From NCBI RefSeq assembly GCF_001440345.1, contig NZ_LJYX01000006.1:930001-994000 (forward strand): a stretch of DNA of 64,000 nucleotides. Reading direction: 5' to 3'. The notes beneath the pieces were generated by a model. That model saw only the letters and a program-made list of their open reading frames with translations, had not been told where the DNA came from and did no database searches. Below, piece by piece: positions 1 to 8,067 of this stretch (positions within the stretch are counted from its first letter, which is position 1; each line of letters starts with the position of its first letter). A program made the position numbers and the translations under genes. The stretch is from Colwellia sp. TT2012. GTDB taxonomy: Bacteria > Pseudomonadota > Gammaproteobacteria > Enterobacterales > Alteromonadaceae.

Positions 1-2
1 CG

Positions 3-1859
3 CATGGTAATGTTATTGCCGCCAACGGCAAAAATGACACAGATGAAGTCAAAAATGGCCAAGAAAGTGACTCTTCAGGGCAAGCTGGTGTTGATAATGC
101 CAATCAAGACAATAGCGAACACTCGCCCGCAAATAATGTTTTGGCGACAGCGGATGATAAAACCACAGCAAAATCACCTAACAATAACGCCTTAGCTGAG
201 TCTGAGCAGTTTATTGCTCTGCTTTATAATAGCGATCAAACGTTAACTAGCATGACCGAAAAATCAACAAAGAGTGAGCCCGTTAATAGTAAAGTCGACA
301 TTGCGGAGGCTAAACAGGATAAAAGCGCAACAGAAGCTAATGAAACGGGTAAATTAAATGAGCGAAATACAGTTGAACTTAACGTTGAACATAAGCTCAA
401 GGCGTTTTCAAAAGAGGAGTTACTCGCTCAAAGCCAGCTGAAAAATGTTGGTTTTGCACAGCAACCTAGCGAGCAACTACTAAAAAATTACCAACAATCA
501 CTGCAAAGCATCAGCAACAATCAAAGTATAACTGGCGAGCAGTTAACGAATGCCCAGTTAACTGCAGCTCAACTGAATAATAAAGCTACCGATTTAGCGA
601 ACAGTGTTTCAGCAACCAATAAAAGCCAACTTACCGAGCAAGTAGAGTCGGGTTTATACCCATTGCCCGTTGGTAATGATAAGCTAACCGCCGCAGAGGT
701 ACAGCTTCTTGCTAAAGAACTAATAGCTAAAGAGTCATTAGCTAAAACTAAAGCGCCCCTAAGTGAAAAAAATGTCACTTTATCAGCTAAACCCCCAGGT
801 ACAAATAGTGCTGAATTACCAGTTTCCGCATCGGATGCAACTGAAAAACAGCTACCTTCTGTCACTAAAGTAGCGAACCATACACTCGAGGCCATGCAAA
901 ATAAAGCCAGCAATAATGAACAACAATTCGTTGCCAAAGCCGAGTTCGAAACTAACTCGGTTAATTCAATATTAAGCAATGTTAGCGCAGATAAACCCAT
1001 AGCAGAACGAACTACACCCTCGATAATACCGCATGAATTTACCGCTAAAGAACAGCCCGTTGCGGTTCAAGCAAAACAAGTCAACTTGAGCAATGCTCAA
1101 GTTCAAGGGCTGCAACAGGCTCAGCAGCAACCAGCAATACCACTAGTCAGTAGTGAGCAACAAGCTATTGATGATGCTGAGTATGCTGAAACTCTGCTGT
1201 TGTCACAAGAGCAACCGGTCGAGCAAGGCATGAAAACAACCAGCAAGGTTAGTGACAATATGGCCACACGTTCTTTCTCTGAGTCACAAGCATTAGCCAT
1301 ACAAGCAACCCAAGCTAAACAAAGCACTGATGCCTATATTGAGCATCAAGCAGTTGAAGTACTAAGTCATAATGTTGCCAGTGATATCGCACAAATCCAG
1401 ACAAACAAGGTGCAACTTCACCAAGAAAGCCTTGCTATTTATAGAAAAGATTTTGCCGATGCGGTAAAAGATAAAGTCATGATTATGATCAGCCAGAAGT
1501 TACAACAATTTGATATCACCTTGGACCCACCTGAGTTTGGTAATATGCAGGTGCGCGTTAATTTACAAGGTGAGCAAGCTACGGTTAATTTTATCGTGCA
1601 AAACCAGCAAGCAAAAGAAGCATTAGAGCAGAATATGCAGAAATTAAGGGATATGTTGGCGGAGCAGGGTGTCGATGTCGGCGACGCTACTGTTGAGCAA
1701 CAAAGTCAGCGGAAAAATAATGATAAAAATAATTTAAATCAAAGTAATGACCGGGCAGCATTGTTAACCAATTTAGATGAAGACGAGCATAGGGTAGAAC
1801 ACGCCTTATCCGCTAAGTTGTTCGATTCTTCGACAACGGGCGTAGATTACTACGCTTAA
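3..1859 (+). CDS. fliK: Flagellar hook-length control protein FliK (5' end outside window)
   Basis: FliK measures hook length during export and switches the flagellar type III apparatus from hook to filament substrates. The reading frame is open right to the left edge, so the gene starts upstream and the first ATG seen, at 141, is internal. The long N-terminal part is low-complexity and rich in Gln, Ser, Asn, Lys and Ala, as usual for the exported ruler part. The conserved C-terminal hook-control domain lies at about 1470-1700 and contains LDPPEFGNMQVRV followed by a helix with QAKEALEQNMQKLRDML. A Gln/Asn-rich tail follows. The gene precedes fliL, as in many polar-flagellum clusters. Identification rests on the C-terminal domain plus context; the N-terminus is not alignable by eye. 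Confidence 0.93.
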   Translation, partial: HGNVIAANGKNDTDEVKNGQESDSSGQAGVDNANQDNSEHSPANNVLATADDKTTAKSPNNNALAESEQFIALLYNSDQTLTSMTEKSTKSEPVNSKVDIAEAKQDKSATEANETGKLNERNTVELNVEHKLKAFSKEELLAQSQLKNVGFAQQPSEQLLKNYQQSLQSISNNQSITGEQLTNAQLTAAQLNNKATDLANSVSATNKSQLTEQVESGLYPLPVGNDKLTAAEVQLLAKELIAKESLAKTKAPLSEKNVTLSAKPPGTNSAELPVSASDATEKQLPSVTKVANHTLEAMQNKASNNEQQFVAKAEFETNSVNSILSNVSADKPIAERTTPSIIPHEFTAKEQPVAVQAKQVNLSNAQVQGLQQAQQQPAIPLVSSEQQAIDDAEYAETLLLSQEQPVEQGMKTTSKVSDNMATRSFSESQALAIQATQAKQSTDAYIEHQAVEVLSHNVASDIAQIQTNKVQLHQESLAIYRKDFADAVKDKVMIMISQKLQQFDITLDPPEFGNMQVRVNLQGEQATVNFIVQNQQAKEALEQNMQKLRDMLAEQGVDVGDATVEQQSQRKNNDKNNLNQSNDRAALLTNLDEDEHRVEHALSAKLFDSSTTGVDYYA

Positions 1860-1997
1860 TTGACTAAAATGAAGTTAAGTTGGTGAAAACACATTGGCTC
1901 AAAGACTATTCAAGGATATAGTCTATCAATTAATACTATGTCATTCATTAGTCACTATTATTTTGACTATTAATGGCGGTAAATTTAAAGGATTCTC

Positions 1998-2549
1998 ATG
2001 GCAGACGAAAAAGAAAAGGGTAAAGAAGGTGAGTTAGAGCTAGATAACTCAGGTAAAAAGAAAAAAATGATCATCATCATCATTGCTGTCGTGGTTTTAC
2101 TTGCGGGTGCAGCAGCGGGTTACTTTTTTATGAGTGGTAGTGATGCAAGTCAAGCAGAAATTACTGCAGCATTAGATAGTGAGGGCAGTGAAGTTAAAGT
2201 AGCTAAAGCTAGTTCAGGCGCTCATTTGGGTACCGCTTTATATGTACCAATGCCTAGAGCCTTTCGTTTTAATGTTCCTGGCGCAGCGCGCGACCGTTTT
2301 GTCGAAATACGTGTACAATTACTTGTTCGCGGTGGCGATAATGAAGAGAATGCCAAAATGCATATTCCGTTAATTGAAAGTACTTTACTGAGTGTTTTCT
2401 CTCAAGCCAACGCCGATGATTTGGCAACCAGTGCCGGAAAAATCACTTTAAAGCAGCTGTCATTAGTGGCTGTTCAAAAAATCATGACAGATGTCGAAGG
2501 TGACAAAACTGTAGAAAAAGTACTGTTTACTGGTTTTGTCATGCAATAG
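1998..2549 (+). CDS. fliL: Flagellar basal body-associated protein FliL
   Basis: FliL is a single-pass inner-membrane protein that surrounds the stator and supports torque generation. The 183-residue product has a charged Lys/Glu-rich cytoplasmic N-terminus and one transmembrane segment at about residues 23-47 (isoleucine/valine-rich, ending YFFMSG). The periplasmic domain contains RFVEIRVQLLVR and ends VLFTGFVMQ, typical of the family. The ATG is preceded by AAAGG at a good distance. It is the first gene after fliK and is followed after about 125 bp by fliM. Length and topology are normal. Confidence 0.95.
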   Translation: MADEKEKGKEGELELDNSGKKKKMIIIIIAVVVLLAGAAAGYFFMSGSDASQAEITAALDSEGSEVKVAKASSGAHLGTALYVPMPRAFRFNVPGAARDRFVEIRVQLLVRGGDNEENAKMHIPLIESTLLSVFSQANADDLATSAGKITLKQLSLVAVQKIMTDVEGDKTVEKVLFTGFVMQ

Positions 2550-2673
2550 CTAGCTGAGCATAGCAGCACAAGTCAACAGTACAGATTAATAGCGTTAAAG
2601 TAATCATTAAGTAGCGAGTTAAATTGCTACATATTTTGATACTTATATTGATAACAATGAAAGAGACTATCGA

Positions 2674-3738
2674 GTGAGTGATTTATTATCCCAAGACGAG
2701 ATTGATGCCTTACTACATGGTGTTGATGATGTTGAAGATGAGGAAATAGTTGAGGATGTCGTTAAAGACCATGACGGACCCTCTGATTATGACTTCTCTT
2801 CACAGGATCGTATTGTTCGTGGCCGAATGCCAACATTGGAAATGGTCAACGAACGTTTTGCTCGCCATATGCGTATCAGCTTATTTAATATGATGCGCCG
2901 TACGGCTGAGGTTTCTATTAATGGCATTCAGATGATTAAGTTTGGTGAGTACATACATACCTTGTTTGTACCGACAAGTCTGAACATGGTGCGTTTTCGT
3001 CCATTAAAAGGTACGGCATTAATTACCATGGAAGCTCGCTTGGTTTTTATACTAGTCGATAACTTTTTTGGTGGCGATGGCCGCTATCATGCAAAAATAG
3101 AAGGTCGTGAATTCACTCCGACAGAGCGCCGTATTATTCAAATGCTGTTAAAGCTTATTTTTGAAGATTATAAAGAAGCTTGGTCACCGGTAATGGATGT
3201 TTCGTTTGAGTATTTAGACTCTGAAGTGAACCCGTCTATGGCAAATATTGTTAGCCCTACAGAGGTGGTGGTTATCAGCTCCTTCCATATTGAGTTAGAT
3301 GGCGGTGGCGGAGATTTCCACATCGCTTTGCCTTACTCAATGCTCGAGCCTATACGTGAGTTGCTTGATGCGGGTGTGCAAAGTGATAAAGAAGACACCG
3401 ATATGCGTTGGTCAAAGGCATTGCGTGATGAAATTATGGATGTGCCAGTCGCTATTAATACGAAGTTTATTGAGGTTGATATACCTTTACGACAAATTAT
3501 GGAATTACGAGCAGGGGATATTATACCCATTGAAATGCCTGAGCACGTTATCGTACTCATTGAAGACCTACCGACTTTTAGGGCTAAGTTAGGTAAAAGT
3601 CGAGATAATGTCGCCTTGAAAATTGTATCGAAAATTAAACGACCTGAGTCAGTTAAATCTGAATTAACCATTTTAACCAAAGGTGGTAAACGCCTTGATA
3701 GCGATGCTGAACTGCACCTGCTTGACGAAGACTTATAA
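2674..3738 (+). CDS. fliM: Flagellar motor switch protein FliM
   Basis: FliM forms the middle of the C-ring and binds phosphorylated CheY to reverse rotation. The start codon is GTG, and the protein opens with the CheY-binding peptide LSQDEIDALLHG at residues 4-15. An acidic linker follows, then the CheC-like middle domain (about residues 45-230) and a C-terminal SpoA/FliN-like domain (about 250-330). The 354-residue length matches the family. It is followed by fliN about 50 bp downstream. No anomalies are seen. Confidence 0.97.
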   Translation: MSDLLSQDEIDALLHGVDDVEDEEIVEDVVKDHDGPSDYDFSSQDRIVRGRMPTLEMVNERFARHMRISLFNMMRRTAEVSINGIQMIKFGEYIHTLFVPTSLNMVRFRPLKGTALITMEARLVFILVDNFFGGDGRYHAKIEGREFTPTERRIIQMLLKLIFEDYKEAWSPVMDVSFEYLDSEVNPSMANIVSPTEVVVISSFHIELDGGGGDFHIALPYSMLEPIRELLDAGVQSDKEDTDMRWSKALRDEIMDVPVAINTKFIEVDIPLRQIMELRAGDIIPIEMPEHVIVLIEDLPTFRAKLGKSRDNVALKIVSKIKRPESVKSELTILTKGGKRLDSDAELHLLDEDL

Positions 3739-3789
3739 ACGAATAAGTCCACCTAGTATGAACAAAATTTATAAATTGAGGCCAGTGGT

Positions 3790-4188
3790 ATGAGTAACGA
3801 CAAAGATGAAGACCTAAGTATGTGGGATGAGGCGCTAGATGAACAAGCTGAAGCCAAAACCGCCGGTGCAAAAACGGTAGAGCTTGAAGAGCTAACCGAG
3901 GAAGAATCGCCTATTACTGGTGAAGAAAAGCGGAAGCTTGATACTATTTTAGATATACCGGTGACAATTTCTATGGAAGTAGGCCGAAGTCATATTAGCA
4001 TTCGTAATTTATTGCAATTGAACCAAGGCTCAGTGGTTGAATTAGACCGGGTAGCGGGTGAGTCACTTGATGTTTTGGTGAATGGCACCTTAATAGCCCA
4101 CGGTGAAGTTGTTGTGGTGAATGATAAGTTTGGTATTCGCTTAACCGACGTGATTAGCCAAGTTGAACGTATCAAAAAATTAAAGTAG
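3790..4188 (+). CDS. fliN: Flagellar motor switch protein FliN
   Basis: FliN forms the base of the C-ring and helps dock the export ATPase complex. The 132-residue protein has an acidic N-terminus of about 50 residues. A SpoA domain follows at about residues 52-128, with IPVTISMEVGRSHISIRNLL and VDRVAGESLDVLVNG-like segments. A GAGG sequence stands a few bases upstream of the ATG. It sits between fliM and fliO with only 5 bp to the next start, so fliN and fliO are probably translationally coupled. Confidence 0.96.
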   Translation: MSNDKDEDLSMWDEALDEQAEAKTAGAKTVELEELTEEESPITGEEKRKLDTILDIPVTISMEVGRSHISIRNLLQLNQGSVVELDRVAGESLDVLVNGTLIAHGEVVVVNDKFGIRLTDVISQVERIKKLK

Positions 4189-4193
4189 CTCGT

Positions 4194-4790
4194 ATGATGA
4201 GCGTTTCCCTTGGTATGAATAAAGATATCTGCTCTATGATAATAAAAAAAATACGTATATTCTTAGCTATTAGTTGTTATTTCCTTTCTTTGCTGGCTTT
4301 AGCCGAAAGTAATGCCACTGAAAATATTCCCAATGAAAAATTCGCGGTAGCGCAGGCTATTGGTCAAAAGTTTTTAGTGGATAATGACACTGGCCCTGAA
4401 GGGGTAACTCGACCCGTTTTTTTAGATGGAAAAACGGTAAAAAACAGCCCTGAGGTAGGTAAGCATGTTGGGGCTAATATGGATCCAGGCAGTATGATCT
4501 TATCTTTGTTGATGGTTTTAGCGTTAATTATTAGTTGTGCATTTGTACTTAAGCGCTTTAACGTTTCCCAACAAGGCATGAGTCAACTTAAAGTTATCAC
4601 CAGCCTGTCGTTAGGGAATAAAGAGCGGTTGATGGTAGTGCAAGTGGGTGAGCAACAATTACTGCTAGGTGTTACCGGTCAAAAAATCAGCTTGTTGGAA
4701 AAGTTATCAGAGCCATTAGCTCAGCAAAGTATTAATACGGCAGATTTACCTAAAAATATATTATCTTTTTTGTTAGCTAAAAAGTCGTAG
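4194..4790 (+). CDS. fliO: Flagellar biosynthesis protein FliO
   Basis: FliO is a membrane chaperone for assembly of the FliP ring of the export gate. The product (198 residues from the first ATG) has a hydrophobic signal-like segment at about residues 20-38 and a second transmembrane segment at about residues 100-118 (ILSLLMVLALIISCAFVL). A compact cytoplasmic domain with LKVITSLSLGNKERLMVVQ and LLLGVTGQKISLL is diagnostic of FliO. The start is uncertain: in-frame ATGs at 4215 and 4236 would give a shorter N-terminus nearer the signal segment. FliO is the least conserved gene of the gate, but context makes the call firm. Confidence 0.9.
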   Translation: MMSVSLGMNKDICSMIIKKIRIFLAISCYFLSLLALAESNATENIPNEKFAVAQAIGQKFLVDNDTGPEGVTRPVFLDGKTVKNSPEVGKHVGANMDPGSMILSLLMVLALIISCAFVLKRFNVSQQGMSQLKVITSLSLGNKERLMVVQVGEQQLLLGVTGQKISLLEKLSEPLAQQSINTADLPKNILSFLLAKKS

Positions 4791-4917
4791 TGGCTATTGT
4801 TTTAAAAGTTATAACAAGTGCCTTAATTGACCACTTGTTATTAGATAAAATCAACATCATATTATTTTAAAGTTTGCCGCTAACTTAGGCTTATAAATTT
4901 AGGACGTTCAGGGAACC

Positions 4918-5676
4918 ATGAAAAGAATTTCGTTATTCATCATCATAGCTTTATCCTTACTCAGTATGAGTTTTGACGCTCTTGCCGGTGATCTATCGTT
5001 GTCGGCCTTAACGCTCACTACAAACCCTGATGGCTCGCAAGAGTATTCAGTAAATCTACAAATATTGATTTTTATGACTGCGCTAAGTTTTATCCCTGCT
5101 GCTATCATAATGATGACCTCATTTACTCGAATTGTGGTGATTATGTCCATTTTACGACAAGCTTTTGGTCTTCAGCAAACACCGTCGAATCAAGTGATTA
5201 TTGGACTGACGCTCTTTATGACACTGTTCATAATGACGCCAGTATATAATGAAATAGATAGAACGGCCATTCAGCCCTATATAGCAGACCAGTTAACGTC
5301 CAGTGAAGCCATCAATCTGGGCAAGATACCGCTGCGTGCTTTTATGTTGGAGCAAACCCGTATTAAAGATCTTGATACCTTAGCCGGGATGGCTGGTATT
5401 GAAGCGGTAGATAAACCAACCGATTTACCTATGACCGTCATTATCCCTGCTTTTATTATCAGTGAATTAAAAACCGCTTTTCAAATTGGTTTTATATTAT
5501 TTATACCTTTTTTGATCATCGATTTGGTTGTCGCCAGTATATTGATGGCCATGGGCATGATGATGCTTTCGCCCATGATTGTATCTTTACCTTTTAAGCT
5601 GATGTTATTTGTTTTGGTTGATGGTTGGAACCTTGTTATTGGCACCATAGCAACCAGCTATGGTATGGGTAGTTAG
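4918..5676 (+). CDS. fliP: Flagellar export gate protein FliP
   Basis: FliP is the main subunit of the FliP5Q4R1 export channel. The 252-residue protein starts with a cleavable signal peptide (about residues 1-24, ending DALAG), which is characteristic of flagellar FliP. Four hydrophobic segments follow, with the conserved [18 protein letters not shown] and [16 protein letters not shown] motifs. The ATG follows a 127-bp spacer after fliO with AGGACGTTCAGGG just upstream. It is followed by fliQ and fliR in the canonical order. Confidence 0.97.
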   Translation: MKRISLFIIIALSLLSMSFDALAGDLSLSALTLTTNPDGSQEYSVNLQILIFMTALSFIPAAIIMMTSFTRIVVIMSILRQAFGLQQTPSNQVIIGLTLFMTLFIMTPVYNEIDRTAIQPYIADQLTSSEAINLGKIPLRAFMLEQTRIKDLDTLAGMAGIEAVDKPTDLPMTVIIPAFIISELKTAFQIGFILFIPFLIIDLVVASILMAMGMMMLSPMIVSLPFKLMLFVLVDGWNLVIGTIATSYGMGS

Positions 5677-5729
5677 CGAGACTGCTTCACTAGCATTTAA
5701 GAAAAATGGGGTATACAAGGGAGTAGCTT

Positions 5730-5999
5730 ATGGGACCTGAAATCTATGTGGATATACTAGGTGATGCTTTATTACTCGTTATCGTACTAGTAAGTGCTAT
5801 CATCTTACCCAGTCTTGCGGTGGGATTAATTGTGGCTGTTTTTCAAGCAGCTACTTCAATTAATGAGCAAACCTTAAGCTTTTTACCAAGATTAATTGTC
5901 ACTTTACTTTCTCTGATATTTGGCGGACATTGGCTATTACAAAAAATTATGGACTATACCATTCGACTCATTGCTAGCATACCCAGTGTCATTATCTAA
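5730..5999 (+). CDS. fliQ: Flagellar export gate protein FliQ
   Basis: FliQ is the small two-helix subunit of the export gate. The 89-residue product has two hydrophobic helices (about residues 12-38 and 50-75), with the conserved AVFQAATSINEQTLSFLPR between them. Length is exactly typical. A GGGAG ribosome binding site lies a few bases before the ATG. It is flanked by fliP and fliR. Confidence 0.96.
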   Translation: MGPEIYVDILGDALLLVIVLVSAIILPSLAVGLIVAVFQAATSINEQTLSFLPRLIVTLLSLIFGGHWLLQKIMDYTIRLIASIPSVII

Positions 6000-6060
6000 T
6001 GGTTAACGTGGTGTTAGCTCTAAGTGTTACTGGTAATATACTCGATATTGGTAGCTGGTA

Positions 6061-6843
6061 ATGGAATTTACCGAGTCCGTTATTAACCAATTTATGGCAG
6101 ATCTTATTTTGCCCTTTAGTCGTATCTCTGCCTTGGTTATGACCATGATAGGCTTTAGTGCTCAAACCATTCCAATGCGGGTAAAACTTTTTTTATCCTT
6201 AGCCATAACCGTTGCTATCATGCCGGCCATCCCACCCGTTAAAGATATTGATTTAATGTCTATCAATACGGCTATCTTACTGGGACAACAGATGATTATC
6301 GGGATTATGCTTGGCTTTGTCACTATCATGGTAGTTAACACTTTTACCTTGGCAGGGCAAATTATTGCCATGCAATCAGGTCTTGGTTTTGCTTCATTAA
6401 TTGATCCCGCAAGCGGTATGAATGTCCCAGCTGTTGGGCAATTCTTTTTAATTTTATCTTCACTGCTATTTTGGGTGATGGATGGACATCTGGCTTATTT
6501 ACATTTTATTGTCGCCAGCTTTGAGACCTTACCTATTCCAACCGAGCATTTATCCAGCATCAAATATAGAGAAATCGTTGAATGGGGCAGTTGGATGTTT
6601 GCTACCGCGCTATCTCTTGCTTTAGCACCAGTAACGGCGATGTTATTGATAAATTTTTCCTTTGGTATTATGACCAGAGCCGCGCCGCAATTGAATATTT
6701 TTGCTATTGGCTTTCCCATCACCATGCTGGCAGGTTTACTTATTATGTGGCTAACCTTTGGTAATTTTCTCACTCACTTTGAACTGCAGTGGCAACGGGC
6801 ACTAGATTTTAGCTGCTACCTTATTGATTGTCAGGCCACATAG
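6061..6843 (+). CDS. fliR: Flagellar export gate protein FliR
   Basis: FliR closes the helical FliPQR channel. The 260-residue, strongly hydrophobic protein has about six membrane segments and the conserved early motif LILPFSRISALVM. It also has GQIIAMQSGLGFASLIDPASG, or parts of it, in the middle. Its stop codon directly abuts the flhB start with no gap, which suggests translational coupling. The FliR-FlhB pair interact in the gate and are fused in some bacteria; here they are separate. Confidence 0.96.
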   Translation: MEFTESVINQFMADLILPFSRISALVMTMIGFSAQTIPMRVKLFLSLAITVAIMPAIPPVKDIDLMSINTAILLGQQMIIGIMLGFVTIMVVNTFTLAGQIIAMQSGLGFASLIDPASGMNVPAVGQFFLILSSLLFWVMDGHLAYLHFIVASFETLPIPTEHLSSIKYREIVEWGSWMFATALSLALAPVTAMLLINFSFGIMTRAAPQLNIFAIGFPITMLAGLLIMWLTFGNFLTHFELQWQRALDFSCYLIDCQAT

Positions 6844-7974
6844 ATGGCTGACTCTGATAGTGGTGAAAAAAGCGAAGAACCCACGGCAAAAAAACTAACC
6901 GATGCCCGTAAAAAGGGTCAAATTGCCCGCTCTAAAGATTTAGGCACTTTTTTTGTTTTGGTTGGCAGTGCTTGCGCCATGTTACTTATGGGGAAATCTT
7001 TAGCCACCTCAATGGCTAATATGATGACTCATATGTTTAGCTTAACGAGAGAAGAGGCCATGGATGTCAATGCGCTTTTTAAAGTGATAAATGATGGTAT
7101 CTTTCAAGTTGTCCCCCCCTTAATGTGGATATTCGTTATCATTATGCTCGCGGCCTTTGTGGGTAATACTTTACTTGGTGGTATGAGTTTTTCGTGGGAG
7201 GCGATGATGCCTAAAGCAAGTCGGCTCTCCCCTATGGCTGGCTTTAAAAGAATGTTCGGGGTACAAGCAGCGGTCGAGTTGTTTAAATCAATCTTAAAGT
7301 TCTTTGTGGTTTTTATTGTCGCTTATTTATTACTTAATGGTTTGTTTGAACAAATTTTAGGGTTAAGTCGAGAAACTATTCCCGCTAACTTTGAACATGC
7401 AACGACTATGCTGCTGTGGATGTTCTTAGTGTTGGCCTTATCGATAGGCATTATTGTGGCTATTGATGCGCCGTATCAAGTTTGGAATCATAACCGCCAA
7501 CTAAAAATGACTAAGCAAGAAATTAAAGATGAACATAAAAGTTCAGAAGGTAGTCCTGAAATGAAAGGCCGTATTCGTCGGACGCAATATGAAATGTCGC
7601 AACGACGTATGATGGCTGATGTGCCCGACTCGGATGTAGTCATCACTAATCCTACCCATTTTTCTATTGCGCTTAAATATGATGCCGCGGTAGGTGGAGC
7701 CCCAGTGTTGGTCGCTAAAGGTGTTGATGAAATGGCCATACATATCCGCACCATTGCTAAAGAGCATCAAGTTGAGATTATTCAATCAGCGGCCTTAGCA
7801 CGCTCAATTTATTATACTGCCGAAGTTGGTGAAGATATTCCTGAAGAGCTGTTTGCCGCTGTTGCACAAGTGTTGGCCTTTATCTTCCAGCTCAATGAAC
7901 ATAAAAAAGGTAAGGCTAAAAAACCAATTCCAGTTACTAAAGATCTGCCTATCCCCGATGACTTTAGATATTAG
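6844..7974 (+). CDS. flhB: Flagellar export substrate-specificity switch FlhB
   Basis: FlhB is the gate protein whose autocleaved cytoplasmic domain changes export specificity when FliK signals hook completion. The 376-residue product has a basic N-terminus (SEEPTAKKLTDARKKGQIARS), four transmembrane segments up to about residue 215, and a cytoplasmic domain. The autocleavage motif NPTH sits in VVITNPTHFSIALKY near residue 270. The tail (KKPIPVTKDLPIPDDFRY) is short. It starts on the base after the fliR stop. All key residues are present. Confidence 0.97.
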   Translation: MADSDSGEKSEEPTAKKLTDARKKGQIARSKDLGTFFVLVGSACAMLLMGKSLATSMANMMTHMFSLTREEAMDVNALFKVINDGIFQVVPPLMWIFVIIMLAAFVGNTLLGGMSFSWEAMMPKASRLSPMAGFKRMFGVQAAVELFKSILKFFVVFIVAYLLLNGLFEQILGLSRETIPANFEHATTMLLWMFLVLALSIGIIVAIDAPYQVWNHNRQLKMTKQEIKDEHKSSEGSPEMKGRIRRTQYEMSQRRMMADVPDSDVVITNPTHFSIALKYDAAVGGAPVLVAKGVDEMAIHIRTIAKEHQVEIIQSAALARSIYYTAEVGEDIPEELFAAVAQVLAFIFQLNEHKKGKAKKPIPVTKDLPIPDDFRY

Positions 7975-8012
7975 CGTGAACAGAGCAAGTAAATAGACGC
8001 GGTAAGCTCTTT

Positions 8013-8028
8013 TGGTATAAGAATTGCT
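8013..8028 (+). promoter_or_regulatory. Candidate sigma-54 (-24/-12) promoter for flhA
   Basis: The sequence TGGTATAAGAATTGCT lies in the flhB-flhA gap. GG and GC are separated by exactly 10 bases, as in the sigma-54 consensus TGGCAC-N5-TTGC; two of the six -24 bases differ. It would start transcription near 8039, about 29 bases before the flhA ATG. In Vibrio the flhA operon is sigma-54-dependent and FlrA-activated, so position and family knowledge agree. No activator site was identified. Confidence 0.5.
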
Positions 8029-8067
8029 ACCTCATGATAACTGTCAAAAAAACATCATGAAGTAGTA

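Noticed and set aside
569..1000. Long minus-strand frame inside fliK
   Set aside because: It is the antisense shadow of a low-complexity coding region; its Ser/Leu/Ala-rich product has no domain signs and the sense frame is clearly fliK.
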